Source: Arenibaculum pallidiluteum (GTDB lineage: Bacteria; Pseudomonadota; Alphaproteobacteria; Azospirillales; Azospirillaceae). Taken from it: a DNA stretch of 64,000 nucleotides. A model generated the notes under the pieces. That model searched no databases. It worked only from the letters and a program-made list of their open reading frames with translations, and had not been told where the DNA came from. The stretch covers positions 62,001 to 126,000 of the forward strand of contig NZ_JAFIQU010000004.1 of NCBI RefSeq assembly GCF_017355985.1, given 5' to 3'. Both the position numbers and the translations under genes were made by a program. Below are positions 52,749 through 63,777 of the stretch, in pieces; positions within the stretch are counted from its first letter, which is position 1, and each line of letters starts with the position of its first letter.

Positions 52749-54440
52749 ATGAGCGAACCGTTGGAGGCGCAGCGTCCCACGACGCGCCGCAAGGCATCCG
52801 GGAAGCCCAAGGGGCGCCAGATCGATCCGGGGGCGCTTGAGGAGGTCCAGGCGCTGCTGGGAGACGCGCCGCGCCGGCGCGACCTGCTGATCGAGCATCT
52901 TCATGCGCTGCAGGACCGGTTCGGCTGCCTTCACCATCGCCATCTGGCGGCGCTCGCCGCGGAGATGCGACTGGCCCAGGCCGAGGTGTTCGAGGTCGCG
53001 ACCTTCTATGCCCATTTCGACATCGTCCCCGAAGGTGAGGCGCCACCGCCGCCGGTAACCCTGCGGGTGTGTGACGGCATCGCCTGCAGCCTGCGCGGCG
53101 CGCATGCGCTGCTCGACAGGCTGCCTGGCGAGCTCGGGCCGGAGGTTCGCGTCGTCCCGGCACCCTGCATGGGCGCCTGCAACCGCGGCCCCGTCGCCAT
53201 GCTTGGACAGCGCCTCGTGGCGCCGGCGGAGCCCGCGGCCGTCGCCGCACTGATCGAGGCGGACGAGACCCATCCCGTCCTGCCGGACGTGTCCCGCTCG
53301 CTGGAGGACTACCGGGCCGATGGGGGATATGCGGTCCTGGAGGATTGCCTTGCCGGCCGCAGGACGCGCGACGAGGTCGTCGCGGCGCTGTCCCAGGCCG
53401 GACTGCGCGGGCTCGGCGGCGCGGGCTTCCCGATCGGCCGCAAATGGGATCTCGTGCGCCACGAACCCGGTCCGCGCCTCATGGCCGTGAACGGCGACGA
53501 GGGCGAGCCCGGCACGTTCAAGGACCGCTATCTCCTGGAGACCGATCCCCACCGGGTGCTGGAGGGCATTCTGATCGGCGCCTGGGCGGTCGAGGCCACG
53601 GACGTCTACATCTATCTTCGGGACGAGTATCCCGAGAGCCGCGCCCTGCTCGCCCGCGAGATCCCGATTCTCCAGGATGCCGCGCTGGCCCCGCATGTGC
53701 GGATCCACCTGCGCCGCGGGGCCGGAGCCTATATCTGCGGCGAGGAGACCGCGATGCTGGAAAGCATCGAGGGAAAGCGCGGCCTGCCGCGCCACAAGCC
53801 GCCCTTCGCGGCGCAGGTGGGCCTGTTCCGCCGGCCGACCCTGATCAACAATGTCGAGACGCTGTCCTGGGTGCCCCAGGTGCTGGCCCGCGGCATGGAC
53901 TGGTGGACCAGCCACGGACGGCATGGCCGGCGCGGCCTGCGCTGCTTCTCGGTCTCCGGCCGGGTGCGCGAGCCTGGGGTCAAGATCGCCCCGGCCGGCA
54001 TCACGATCCGCGAGCTGATCTCCGAGTTCTGCGGCGGCATGGCCGAGGGGCACCAGTTCCGCGCCTATCTTCCGGGCGGCGCTTCAGGCGGCATCCTGCC
54101 GGCCTCCATGGCCGACCTGCCGCTCGATTTCGGCGTGCTTGAGCCGCATGGCTGCTTCATCGGATCCGCGGCGGTGGTGGTCTTGTCTGACAAGGACGAC
54201 CTGCGCGGCGTGGCGCTGAACCTGCTGCGCTTCTTCGAGGACGAGAGCTGCGGGCAGTGCACGCCCTGCCGCGTCGGCACCAGCAAGGCGGTCGACCTGC
54301 TGTCCCGGCCCGACTGGGACGTGGAGCTGCTGGGCGAGCTGGCGGCCGTGATGACCGACGCGTCCATCTGCGGCTTGGGCCAGGCGGCCATGAACCCCGT
54401 CCTGTCGATCCTGCGCCATTTCCCCAAGGAGGTGCGATGA
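52749..54440 (+). CDS. fdhB: NAD-dependent formate dehydrogenase beta subunit (NuoEF fusion)
   Basis: A 563-residue diaphorase subunit. Residues ~25-180 are NuoE/thioredoxin-like with a [2Fe-2S] site (RVCDGIACSLRG ... PAPCMGACNRGP). Residues ~200-560 are NuoF-like with FMN/NADH motifs (GLGGAGFPIGRKWDLV, VNGDEGEPGTFKDR, GAGAYICGEETAMLESIEG) and a [4Fe-4S] motif (ESCGQCTPCRVGT). It passes electrons from formate to NAD+. The arrangement matches Fdh1B of Methylobacterium and FdsB/FdsG fusions. Confidence 0.93.
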   Translation: MSEPLEAQRPTTRRKASGKPKGRQIDPGALEEVQALLGDAPRRRDLLIEHLHALQDRFGCLHHRHLAALAAEMRLAQAEVFEVATFYAHFDIVPEGEAPPPPVTLRVCDGIACSLRGAHALLDRLPGELGPEVRVVPAPCMGACNRGPVAMLGQRLVAPAEPAAVAALIEADETHPVLPDVSRSLEDYRADGGYAVLEDCLAGRRTRDEVVAALSQAGLRGLGGAGFPIGRKWDLVRHEPGPRLMAVNGDEGEPGTFKDRYLLETDPHRVLEGILIGAWAVEATDVYIYLRDEYPESRALLAREIPILQDAALAPHVRIHLRRGAGAYICGEETAMLESIEGKRGLPRHKPPFAAQVGLFRRPTLINNVETLSWVPQVLARGMDWWTSHGRHGRRGLRCFSVSGRVREPGVKIAPAGITIRELISEFCGGMAEGHQFRAYLPGGASGGILPASMADLPLDFGVLEPHGCFIGSAAVVVLSDKDDLRGVALNLLRFFEDESCGQCTPCRVGTSKAVDLLSRPDWDVELLGELAAVMTDASICGLGQAAMNPVLSILRHFPKEVR

Positions 54441-57184
54441 GCGCGTCCATCCGTTTCATGCTCGACGGCGCCGAGGTCGAGGCCCGGCCCGGAGAGTCCA
54501 TCTGGGAGGTCGCGCGCCGTCACGGGCAGGAGATCCCGCATCTCTGCCACCGGCCGGAACCCGGCTACCGCGCGGACGGCAATTGCCGCGCCTGCATGGT
54601 CGAGATCGAGGGCGAGCGCGTGCTTGCCGCCTCCTGCGTGCGCCGCCCGGTGCCGGGCATGCAGGTGCGCACGGCCTCGGCGCGCGCCGAGCGCGCGCGC
54701 AAGCTGGTCTTCGAGCTGCTGGCATCGGACCGTCCGGCGGCCGCGGCATTCCACGATCCGGATTCGTCCTTCCGGCGCTGGTCCGACCGTGTCGGCGTCA
54801 CGGGCAGCCGCTTCCCGGCGGCGCCCACGCCGGCGCCCGACCGCAGCAACCCCGCCATCGCCGTGCATCTCGACGCCTGCATCCAGTGCACCCTGTGCGT
54901 GCGCGCCTGCCGCGAGGTCCAGGTCAACGACGTGATCGGCATGGCTTGGCGCGGCCATGGCGAGAAGATCGTCTTCGACATGGACGATCCCATGGGATCG
55001 TCCACCTGCGTGACCTGCGGCGAATGCGTGCAGGCCTGCCCGACCGGCGCGCTGATGCCGGCCTCGCTGCTCGATCTCGCCGGGGTCAAGGCCGTCGAGC
55101 CCGAACGCTCGGTGGACAGCGTCTGCCCCTATTGCGGCGTCGGCTGCCAGCTCAGCTTCAAGGTCCGCGACGATCGGATCGTAGCAGTCGACGGCAAGAA
55201 CGGCCCCGCCAACCACAACCGTCTTTGCGTCAAGGGACGCTACGGCTTCGACTACGTCCGCCACCGGGAACGGCTGACCCGCCCGCTGGTGCGGCTTCCG
55301 GGCGCGCCGAAGACGGTCGAGATGGATCCCGCGAACCCCTGGACCCATTTCCGCGAAGCCGATTGGGATGAGGCGCTGGACCTTGCCGCCCGCGGGCTGG
55401 CCCGGATCCGCGACGCTCATGGCGGGAGGGCGCTCGCGGGCTTCGGCTCGGCCAAAGGCTCCAACGAGGAGGCCTACCTGTTCCAGAAGCTCGTGCGCAC
55501 GGGCTTCGGAACCAACAACGTCGACCATTGCACCCGTCTGTGCCACGCGTCGTCGGTGGCGGCGCTGATGGAGGGGATCGGATCGGCCGCGGTGACGGCG
55601 CCTTTCACGGCAGTGGCGGATGCCGAGGTGATCGTGGTGATCGGTGCCAATCCGACCGAGAACCACCCGGTCGCCGCGACCTTCTTCAAGCAGGCGGTGC
55701 GGCGCGGAGCCAAGCTGATCGTGATGGATCCGCGCGGGCAGGCCCTGCGCCGGCATGCCACCCACATGCTGCAGTTCCGTCCCGGGACGGACGTGGCGAT
55801 GCTGAATGCCCTGCTCCACGTGATCGTGGCCGAGGGGCTTTGGGATCGTCAGTACGTCGCCGCGCATGTGGAGGATTTCGAGCGCATCGTCGAGGCCGTG
55901 CGCGACACGAGCCCCGAGGCCATGGAGCCGATCTGCGGGATCCCGGCGGCCACGCTGCGCGAGGTCGCGCGTCTCTTCGCCCGGGCTCGGGCATCGATCA
56001 TCTTCTGGGGCATGGGCGTCTCGCAGCACGTCAACGGCACCGACAACTCTCGCTGCCTGATCTCCCTGTCCCTGATCACCGGCCAGGTCGGGCGGCCCGG
56101 CACGGGCCTTCACCCGCTGCGCGGCCAGAACAACGTGCAGGGCGCATCGGATGCGGGGCTGATCCCCATGGTGCTGCCGGACTACCAGCCGATCCGCGAC
56201 GCAGACGTGCGAAGCCGCTTCGAGCAGGCCTGGGGCACGCAGCTCGACCCCGAGCCGGGCCTGACGGTCGTCGAGATCATGGATGCCGCGTATGAAGGCC
56301 GCATCCGCGGCATGTACGTGATGGGCGAGAACCCCGCCATGTCCGACCCCGACCTCGCCCATGCGCGGGCCGCGCTGGCGAAGCTCGAGCATCTCGTCGT
56401 CCAGGATCTCTTCCTGACCGAGACCGCGTGCTACGCGGACGTCGTCCTTCCGGCCTCGGCCTGGCCCGAGAAATGGGGCACGGTGACCAACACGAACCGG
56501 CAGGTCCAGATGGGCCGGCCGGCGCTGCCGCTGCCAGGCGACGCGCGCCAGGACCTCGACATCATCGTCGCACTGGCGCGGCGCCTGGGGCTCGACTGGT
56601 CCTACGAGCACCCGCGCGAAGTCTTCGCCGAGATGGCCGGCGTGATGCCGTCCTTCGCCAACATCACCTGGGACCGGCTGGATCGCGAGGGATCGGTCAC
56701 CTATCCCTGCGATGCACCGGACAAGCCCGGGAACGAAATCGTCTTCGCCGAACGCTTCCCGACGATCAGCGGACGGGCGCGGCTGGTTCCCACGGAATGG
56801 CGACCGCCCGGAGAGACGCCGGACGTCGACTATCCCTTGGTGCTGACGACGGGCCGCCAGCTCGAGCATTGGCACACCGGCGCGATGACGCGCCGCGCGG
56901 CGGTGCTGGACGCGATCGAGCCACAGGCGGTCGCGTGCATGGCTCCCGGCGCGCTAAGGGCTCTTGGTGTCGAGCCGGGGGAGCCGATCCGGGTGGCGAC
57001 GCGGCGCGGCATGGTCGAGTTGCCGGCCCGCGCCGATCCCGCCGTGCCCGAGGGCGTGGTGTTCATCCCGTTCTGGGATCCGTCGGCCGCCGCGAACCTG
57101 CTGACCAACCCGCAGCTTGACCCCTTCGGGAAGATCCCGGAGTTCAAGTACTGCGCCGCCAGGGTTGAGAAGCCCTTGGCCTGA
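54437..57184 (+). CDS. fdhA: Formate dehydrogenase alpha subunit, molybdenum/tungsten type
   Basis: A 915-residue catalytic subunit. An N-terminal [2Fe-2S] ferredoxin domain has Cys37, 50, 53 and 67. Two [4Fe-4S] ferredoxin motifs follow (CIQCTLCVRAC, CVTCGECVQAC), then the [4Fe-4S] CPYCGVGCQLSF before the bis-MGD domain. The metal ligand is Cys369 followed by His370 (HCTRLCHASS), so it is a cysteine, not selenocysteine, enzyme. C-terminal molydopterin-binding motifs include TTGRQLEHWHTGAMTRR. It oxidises formate from Fhc to CO2, which feeds RuBisCO. Coupled to fdhB by ATGA; which metal is used cannot be read from sequence. Confidence 0.95.
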   Translation: MSASIRFMLDGAEVEARPGESIWEVARRHGQEIPHLCHRPEPGYRADGNCRACMVEIEGERVLAASCVRRPVPGMQVRTASARAERARKLVFELLASDRPAAAAFHDPDSSFRRWSDRVGVTGSRFPAAPTPAPDRSNPAIAVHLDACIQCTLCVRACREVQVNDVIGMAWRGHGEKIVFDMDDPMGSSTCVTCGECVQACPTGALMPASLLDLAGVKAVEPERSVDSVCPYCGVGCQLSFKVRDDRIVAVDGKNGPANHNRLCVKGRYGFDYVRHRERLTRPLVRLPGAPKTVEMDPANPWTHFREADWDEALDLAARGLARIRDAHGGRALAGFGSAKGSNEEAYLFQKLVRTGFGTNNVDHCTRLCHASSVAALMEGIGSAAVTAPFTAVADAEVIVVIGANPTENHPVAATFFKQAVRRGAKLIVMDPRGQALRRHATHMLQFRPGTDVAMLNALLHVIVAEGLWDRQYVAAHVEDFERIVEAVRDTSPEAMEPICGIPAATLREVARLFARARASIIFWGMGVSQHVNGTDNSRCLISLSLITGQVGRPGTGLHPLRGQNNVQGASDAGLIPMVLPDYQPIRDADVRSRFEQAWGTQLDPEPGLTVVEIMDAAYEGRIRGMYVMGENPAMSDPDLAHARAALAKLEHLVVQDLFLTETACYADVVLPASAWPEKWGTVTNTNRQVQMGRPALPLPGDARQDLDIIVALARRLGLDWSYEHPREVFAEMAGVMPSFANITWDRLDREGSVTYPCDAPDKPGNEIVFAERFPTISGRARLVPTEWRPPGETPDVDYPLVLTTGRQLEHWHTGAMTRRAAVLDAIEPQAVACMAPGALRALGVEPGEPIRVATRRGMVELPARADPAVPEGVVFIPFWDPSAAANLLTNPQLDPFGKIPEFKYCAARVEKPLA

Positions 57185-57187
57185 TCC

Positions 57188-57988
57188 TTACGGGAGCAGC
57201 GGGACGTAGAGAGCGTCCCGTCTGACGCCGAGCTTCTCGGCAACGATGGCGCGCACACGCTGCGCGGCGTCGTCCGCGGGCATGCCGACGGGAAGCCGCG
57301 GATCGTAGAGGACGTTGAGGAGCAGCGCGTCCACCGCGCCGAGATGCTGGTAGCCGATCTGATCGGAGAGCAGACTGCCGGGCTCGTCTTCGACCTCGCC
57401 GAGAAGGCCCAGGCTCTGCGCCATCTCCTCCAGGATGCAGGCGCGCGCGCCGTCGGCGCCGACGACACCTGCATTGATGAGGATGCGCGACGCGCGAAGC
57501 GCCCCGCCCCTGCTGGAGGGCAGGGCCATGCAGGTGAACAGGGTGCGCGGGCCGCGCGGGCTGATCCGCGCGGGCCAGAACTCGCGCCTCCAGGTGATCA
57601 TCAGCTCGATCGGCGCCGCATCGCCAGGCGCGAGGCTGACGGAGATCGGGAGGCCGGTCGCCGCGGTGAGGTCGGCGGCCGTGTCCGCGACCGCCTCCAG
57701 GAAATCGGCGGCGGCATCGCCGCGCACGGCTACGCGGACGGGGCCGCTCCATTTCCGGACCTCCCGCTGCCTGTGCCCTTCATCCGAGACGACACCCGAG
57801 ATGAAGAGCCGGGAGATGCGCTCGACCCATTCCGTCGTGGCCTCGACGGCCTGCCAGGGGCGAGTGTAGACCGGCGGCAGATCGGGCTCGGCGAGGTCGG
57901 AGACGATCTCGGCGGACGCGGCCGGAAATGCCGAAGCAACCACGATTCCGATGGCCGCCAGAATGCCGCCGATCCGACACAACGTCAT
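57188..57988 (-). CDS. Exported DUF2927-family protein
   Basis: A 266-residue secreted protein with signal peptide (ILAAIGIVVASAFPAASA) and a DUF2927 domain: RLFISGVVSDEGHRQREVRKW, VSLAPGDAAPIELMITW, and ACILEEMAQSLGLLGEVED. This family in alphaproteobacteria has a predicted protease-like helix with a conserved E-E motif but no proven activity. It converges on fdhA with a 3-base gap. No link to C1 metabolism is evident. Confidence 0.78.
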   Translation of the reverse strand: MTLCRIGGILAAIGIVVASAFPAASAEIVSDLAEPDLPPVYTRPWQAVEATTEWVERISRLFISGVVSDEGHRQREVRKWSGPVRVAVRGDAAADFLEAVADTAADLTAATGLPISVSLAPGDAAPIELMITWRREFWPARISPRGPRTLFTCMALPSSRGGALRASRILINAGVVGADGARACILEEMAQSLGLLGEVEDEPGSLLSDQIGYQHLGAVDALLLNVLYDPRLPVGMPADDAAQRVRAIVAEKLGVRRDALYVPLLP

Positions 57989-58251
57989 GGGACCCGCCCC
58001 TCCTGCGAAGCGTCACGGACACGGTGCCCGTCGGTCTGCCACCGGGCCCCGGCCGAGGCAACCGGACGGCGGCGGAACGCAAGCCCATGCCCAGATCGAA
58101 CTGGAACAATCTTCCCACCCGTGGGATCCACCTTATTGCTCTCGGATCGGCACGGCACCACCTAATTGCGCGGCCTGCGCGCCGGTCTTCCTCAGCGCGC
58201 CGCGAGCCGCTAAGGTCGCGGCCCCTGCGCGATTCCGAGGCTATCCGCCCC

Positions 58252-59052
58252 ATGAGCAACATCGACAGACTGCTTGCGGTGATGGCGCGGCTGCGCGATC
58301 CCGAGACCGGATGCCCCTGGGACCTGGAGCAGGACTTCGGGACGATCGCGCCGCACACAATCGAGGAGGCCTACGAGGTCGCCGACGCCATCGAGCGCGG
58401 CGACATGACCGAGCTGCGCGAGGAACTCGGCGACCTGCTCTTCCAGGTCGTCTTCTATGCGCAGATGGCGCAGGAGCGTGGTCTCTGGGATTTCGATGCG
58501 GTGGCGGGCGCCGTAACCGACAAGATGATCCGGCGACACCCCCACGTCTTCGGCGCCGACAGCGTCGAGAGCGCGGATGCCATGGTCGTGCGCTGGGAGG
58601 ACCAGAAGGCGCAGGAGCGTGCGGCGAAAGCGGCCGATGAAGGGCGCGAGCCCAGCGTGCTCGACGGCGTGATCGCGGGGCTGCCGGCGCTGACCAGGGC
58701 CATGAAGCTGCAGAAGCGCGCGGCCAGGGTCGGCTTCGACTGGACGGATCCCGCGGACATCCTCGACAAGATCGAGGAGGAGATCGGCGAGTTGCGCACC
58801 GAGCTGGCCGCGCGCGAGCGCGACCGCATCGAGGACGAGCTCGGTGACCTGCTCTTCGCGGTGACGAACCTGGCGCGCCGGCTCGAGGTGGAACCGGAAG
58901 GGGCGCTGCGCCGCACGAACGCCAAGTTCGAGCGGCGCTTCCGGAGGATCGAGGCGCTGCTGGCCGTCCAGGGCCGCAGCACCGACCAGACCTCGCTCGA
59001 GGAGATGGAAGCCCTCTGGCAGCAGGCCAAACGCGAAGAACGTAGTCCCTGA
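58252..59052 (+). CDS. mazG: Nucleoside triphosphate pyrophosphohydrolase MazG
   Basis: A 266-residue protein with two tandem MazG domains. The first has DPETGCPWDLEQDFGTIAPH, EEAYEVADAIE and LREELGDLLFQVVFYAQ; the second has KVGF-like KRAARVGFDW, EEIGELRTEL and EDELGDLLFAVTNLARRL. It hydrolyses NTPs to NMPs and pyrophosphate and may lower ppGpp or clear non-canonical nucleotides. The open frame extends 108 codons upstream without similarity; ATG 58252 fits the family start. Confidence 0.93.
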   Translation: MSNIDRLLAVMARLRDPETGCPWDLEQDFGTIAPHTIEEAYEVADAIERGDMTELREELGDLLFQVVFYAQMAQERGLWDFDAVAGAVTDKMIRRHPHVFGADSVESADAMVVRWEDQKAQERAAKAADEGREPSVLDGVIAGLPALTRAMKLQKRAARVGFDWTDPADILDKIEEEIGELRTELAARERDRIEDELGDLLFAVTNLARRLEVEPEGALRRTNAKFERRFRRIEALLAVQGRSTDQTSLEEMEALWQQAKREERSP

Positions 59053-59059
59053 AGGCCGT

Positions 59060-59875
59060 TCAGGCCTCGGGAACGGCGCCCTTCAGGAGGTTTTCGTGGA
59101 GCAGGCGCCAGCTTGCCTCATCCGGCGCGACCAGGAGCCCGCCCTCGTAGGTCGTGGCCGTGTAGGGCGTGCCGTCGAAGCGCGCGCAGTATCCGCCGGC
59201 CTCTTCCACCATCAGCGTGCCCGCCAGATGGTCCCAGGGCATGATGCGGCGATAAACCGCGAAATGCGCATCGCCTGCAACGAGGCGCAGGTATTCATGA
59301 GCGGCGCAGAGCAGGCTCTCGGCGCTGGCGACACGCGGCTTGCGCGCATCGAGCGCCTCGCGGACGGCAGGGGCATAGAAGCGGGTCGAGAGGAATCCCT
59401 TCATCCCGGTCAGCGCCGCCGGCGAGGCCACGCTGAGGCGCCGCCCGCCCATCCACGCGCCCTGCCCCTTCACCACCCACGCCGTGCGATCGCCGCAGGG
59501 ATCATGGATCCACCCGGCGACCGGAACGCCGCCCTGCACCAGCGCCACCATGACGCCGAAGACGGGATGGCCGTGCGCGAAGTTGTAGGTTCCGTCGATG
59601 GGATCGACGACCCAGACGGGCGCGTCGCCCGTGATCCCGTCCAGAACCGACGCGTCGGCGGCGACCGCCTCCTCGCCAACCACGATCGAGCCCGGCAGGA
59701 TCTCCTGCAGCCTGGCCGAAAGGACAAGCTCGGCTGCCTCGTCCGCGATCGTGACGAGATCGCCCGGCCCCTTCTCGCGGACGTCCTCGGCGGACAGGCT
59801 CCTGAAGCGCGGAAGGATTTCGGCCTGGGCAACATCGCGCATGGCCGTGCTGACGCGGTCTGGATCTGGGATCAT
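59060..59875 (-). CDS. Inositol monophosphatase family protein (CysQ/SuhB-like)
   Basis: A 271-residue magnesium-dependent phosphatase: IVVGEEAVAAD, WVVDPIDGTYNFAHGHPVFG (metal-binding DPIDGT) and MPWDHLAGTLMVEEAGGY. Members dephosphorylate inositol phosphates, histidinol phosphate or 3'-phosphoadenosine phosphates; the exact substrate cannot be told. The start at 59875 was chosen over a longer frame with no similarity. A 6-bp hairpin (59048-59064) spans the gap to convergent mazG. Confidence 0.85.
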   Translation of the reverse strand: MIPDPDRVSTAMRDVAQAEILPRFRSLSAEDVREKGPGDLVTIADEAAELVLSARLQEILPGSIVVGEEAVAADASVLDGITGDAPVWVVDPIDGTYNFAHGHPVFGVMVALVQGGVPVAGWIHDPCGDRTAWVVKGQGAWMGGRRLSVASPAALTGMKGFLSTRFYAPAVREALDARKPRVASAESLLCAAHEYLRLVAGDAHFAVYRRIMPWDHLAGTLMVEEAGGYCARFDGTPYTATTYEGGLLVAPDEASWRLLHENLLKGAVPEA

Positions 59876-60181
59876 TCGGGTCCGTCGAAGGAATTCGTGA
59901 TGTCGGAGGGATCTGCGGACGGGGTGCCCTGGCCCGCAGACGCATGGCATGGCGGGCACCGGGATACCGTCGGACCACCTTCTTCCGAGGCGGCCCGACG
60001 GCTCCACCGTCCCTGACAACTCGCCGGCCGGTCCGGGGACCGCGCGTTCTTAGACGGTGCCGCCCAAAGGGCCGCCTCGCCAGTGCCGCAACTTACCGCA
60101 GCGGCATTGTGTGGAATGACATTAATGGGACGGGCCGGTCCGGGTCCAGAGTCACAAAGGATTACCGGCCCGAAAAGCAGA
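59876..60181. other. Intergenic region, no gene seen
   Basis: About 300 bases between the phosphatase gene start and the groEL terminator. It must hold the phosphatase promoter; I see no coding signal, RNA gene or obvious operator. Confidence 0.4.
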
Positions 60182-60207
60182 GGGGCCGCCGGTCTCCCGG
60201 CGGCCCC
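60182..60207 (-). terminator. Terminator of the groESL operon
   Basis: A perfect 11-bp stem, ggggccgccgg (60182-60192) with ccggcggcccc (60197-60207), has a 4-base loop. It lies 21 bases after the groEL stop. Reading leftwards it is followed by tctgcttttc, a weak U-rich tail. Confidence 0.8.
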
Positions 60208-60228
60208 CTTTCCCCGCGAGGGGATGGA

Positions 60229-61896
<1,668 letters not shown>

Positions 61897-61904
61897 TCAG
61901 CGGA

Positions 61905-62192
61905 TCACTCGATCACGCCCATAAGATCGGACTCGCGCATGACCAGCAGCGTGTCGCTCTCGATCTTGATCTCGGTGCCCGACCACTTGCCGTAGAGCAC
62001 CTTGTCGCCGACCTTCACGTCGAGCGGAGTGACCTTGCCGTCCTCGCCGCGCGCGCCGGTGCCGACCGCGAGCACTTCGCCCTGCATCGGCTTCTCCTTG
62101 GCGGTGTCGGGAATGATGATCCCGCCGGCAGTCTTGGTCTCCTGCTCGATCGGCTTCACGAGCACGCGGTCGTGCAGCGGCCGAAACTTCAT
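61905..62192 (-). CDS. groES: Co-chaperonin GroES
   Basis: A 95-residue lid of the chaperonin: [18 protein letters not shown], mobile loop [34 protein letters not shown] and a DLMGVIE end. ATG 62192 is the family start; a longer frame exists but is not coding. First gene of groESL, under CIRCE control. Confidence 0.98.
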   Translation of the reverse strand: MKFRPLHDRVLVKPIEQETKTAGGIIIPDTAKEKPMQGEVLAVGTGARGEDGKVTPLDVKVGDKVLYGKWSGTEIKIESDTLLVMRESDLMGVIE

Positions 62193-62246
62193 GGCTTCCT
62201 CTCCGGGCTTTGACGTGCCGGCCAGCGGCCGGCTCATTGCGGGGTG

Positions 62247-62273
62247 TTAGCACTCAATGGCGATGAGTGCCAG
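62247..62273 (-). promoter_or_regulatory. CIRCE operator (HrcA binding site)
   Basis: ttagcactc (62247-62255), a 9-base spacer, and gagtgccag (62265-62273). The left arm is identical to the CIRCE consensus and the right arm matches 7 of 9 of GAGTGCTAA. It lies 54 bases upstream of groES and just downstream of the -10 box, where HrcA binding would block transcription until heat shock. Confidence 0.93.
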
Positions 62274-62274
62274 C

Positions 62275-62304
62275 GGTATAGACGCGGGCTCCCCGTCGCG
62301 TCAA
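62275..62304 (-). promoter_or_regulatory. groESL promoter, sigma70-like
   Basis: On the minus strand TTGACG (62304-62299) and TATACC (62280-62275) are separated by 18 bases, close to the alphaproteobacterial CTTGAC/CTATAT groE promoter. The CIRCE element begins one base after the -10 box. Confidence 0.72.
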
Positions 62305-62430
62305 GCAACGCGCCGCCCCCATTTAGGGCCGGTGTGCCGCGGACGCCAGCCAAAGCGGCGGGCGGCGCAGCCGCTACCTCGTCAGTAGAGGCGTGCACAG
62401 CCTCCAATGGATGGGACAGCCCATAGCCCG

Positions 62431-63777
62431 TCAGGAACGGGCACGGTAGTCGTAGCGACGCTCGAACCGCGCGAGATCCGCGGGCTCGATCCGAACCTGG
62501 ATCCGAGCGAGCCCCTCGTCGTCGTCGCGATCGATCACATCGCCTTTCTCGTAGAGCCAGGCGAGCGCGGAGCCATCGCTGAGCGGGACCGCAAGCTCGA
62601 CCACCGTCCGTGCTGCCGTCATGCGACGGTCGAGCAGCGCAAAGAGCCGGTTCAGGCCCTCTCCCGTCGTGGCGGAGACGGCGACGCGGTTCTCGGCGCG
62701 CGATACCTGATTCACGAGGGTCTCGCGGTCCTCGGGCCCCAGCAGGTCGATCTTGTTCAGCACCTCGACCACGCGCCCGTCGGTCTCGGGATCGATGTCG
62801 AGGTCGGACAGCACCTGCTCGACATCGGCGCGCTGCGCCTCCGTGTCCGGATGGGCGACGTCGCGGACGTGCAGGATCACGTCCGCTGCCTGGACCTCCT
62901 CGAGAGTCGCTCGGAAGGCCGCGACCAGGTGCGTCGGCAGGTCCGAGATGAATCCGACCGTGTCCGACAGGATCACCTTGCGGCCGGTCGGAAGACCGAT
63001 CGCCCTCATGGTGGGGTCGAGCGTCGCGAAGAGAAGATCCTTCGCGAACACGTCGGCGCCCGCCATGCGGTTGAACAGCGTCGACTTGCCGGCATTCGTG
63101 TAGCCCACCAGCGCAACCACCGGATATGGAACGCGCGAACGCGCCTTCCGGTGGAGGTCGCGGGTGCGCCGGACCTCTTCCAGCTCGCGCTTTAGCTTGT
63201 CGATGCGCGCCGAGATCAGGCGGCGGTCGATCTCGAGCTGGCTTTCGCCGGGGCCGCCAAGGAAGCCCACGCCGCCGCGCTGCCGTTCCAGGTGGGTCCA
63301 CGAGCGCACGAGGCGCGAGCGCTGATAGGTCAGTGCCGCGAGCTCGACCTGGAGCTGGCCCTCGCGCGTCCGGGCTCGGGCGCCGAAGATCTCCAGGATC
63401 AGGCCCGTGCGATCGATAACCTTCGCCTTGAGCGCCTTCTCGAGATTGCGCTGCTGCACCGGGCTCAGGGCATGATCGACGATGACCAGGTCGATGGGGG
63501 CGTCCGCCTCCCCGGCCTCGGCCACGCGTTTGGCCAGCGCCTCGACCGTGCCCTGGCCGAACAGCGTGGCAGGCTGCGGCCGGTTCACCCGCACGGCTTC
63601 GGCATGGACGACGTTCAGGTCGATGGCCGCGGCCAGGCCCACGGCCTCCTCGAGACGCGCCTCGGGGCTGCGCCTTGCGTCTTCGGTGGTCCTGAGATTG
63701 GGATGGACCACGAGCGCCCGGCCGGTCCCGTTGGGGGTCCGGCCGGCGCCGTCATGATTCGCGTTAATCTGCCTCAC
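62431..63777 (-). CDS. hflX: GTPase HflX
   Basis: A 448-residue ribosome-associated GTPase. The N-terminal HflX domain ([48 protein letters not shown]) precedes a coiled-coil linker ([14 protein letters not shown]) and the G domain: G1 [10 protein letters not shown]3 SDTVGFI, G4 NKIDL, G5 SATTGEG. HflX splits stalled 70S ribosomes, notably in heat stress. The GTG start overlaps the hfq stop by 14 bases; hfq-hflX is a conserved order. Confidence 0.95.
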   Translation of the reverse strand: MRQINANHDGAGRTPNGTGRALVVHPNLRTTEDARRSPEARLEEAVGLAAAIDLNVVHAEAVRVNRPQPATLFGQGTVEALAKRVAEAGEADAPIDLVIVDHALSPVQQRNLEKALKAKVIDRTGLILEIFGARARTREGQLQVELAALTYQRSRLVRSWTHLERQRGGVGFLGGPGESQLEIDRRLISARIDKLKRELEEVRRTRDLHRKARSRVPYPVVALVGYTNAGKSTLFNRMAGADVFAKDLLFATLDPTMRAIGLPTGRKVILSDTVGFISDLPTHLVAAFRATLEEVQAADVILHVRDVAHPDTEAQRADVEQVLSDLDIDPETDGRVVEVLNKIDLLGPEDRETLVNQVSRAENRVAVSATTGEGLNRLFALLDRRMTAARTVVELAVPLSDGSALAWLYEKGDVIDRDDDEGLARIQVRIEPADLARFERRYDYRARS

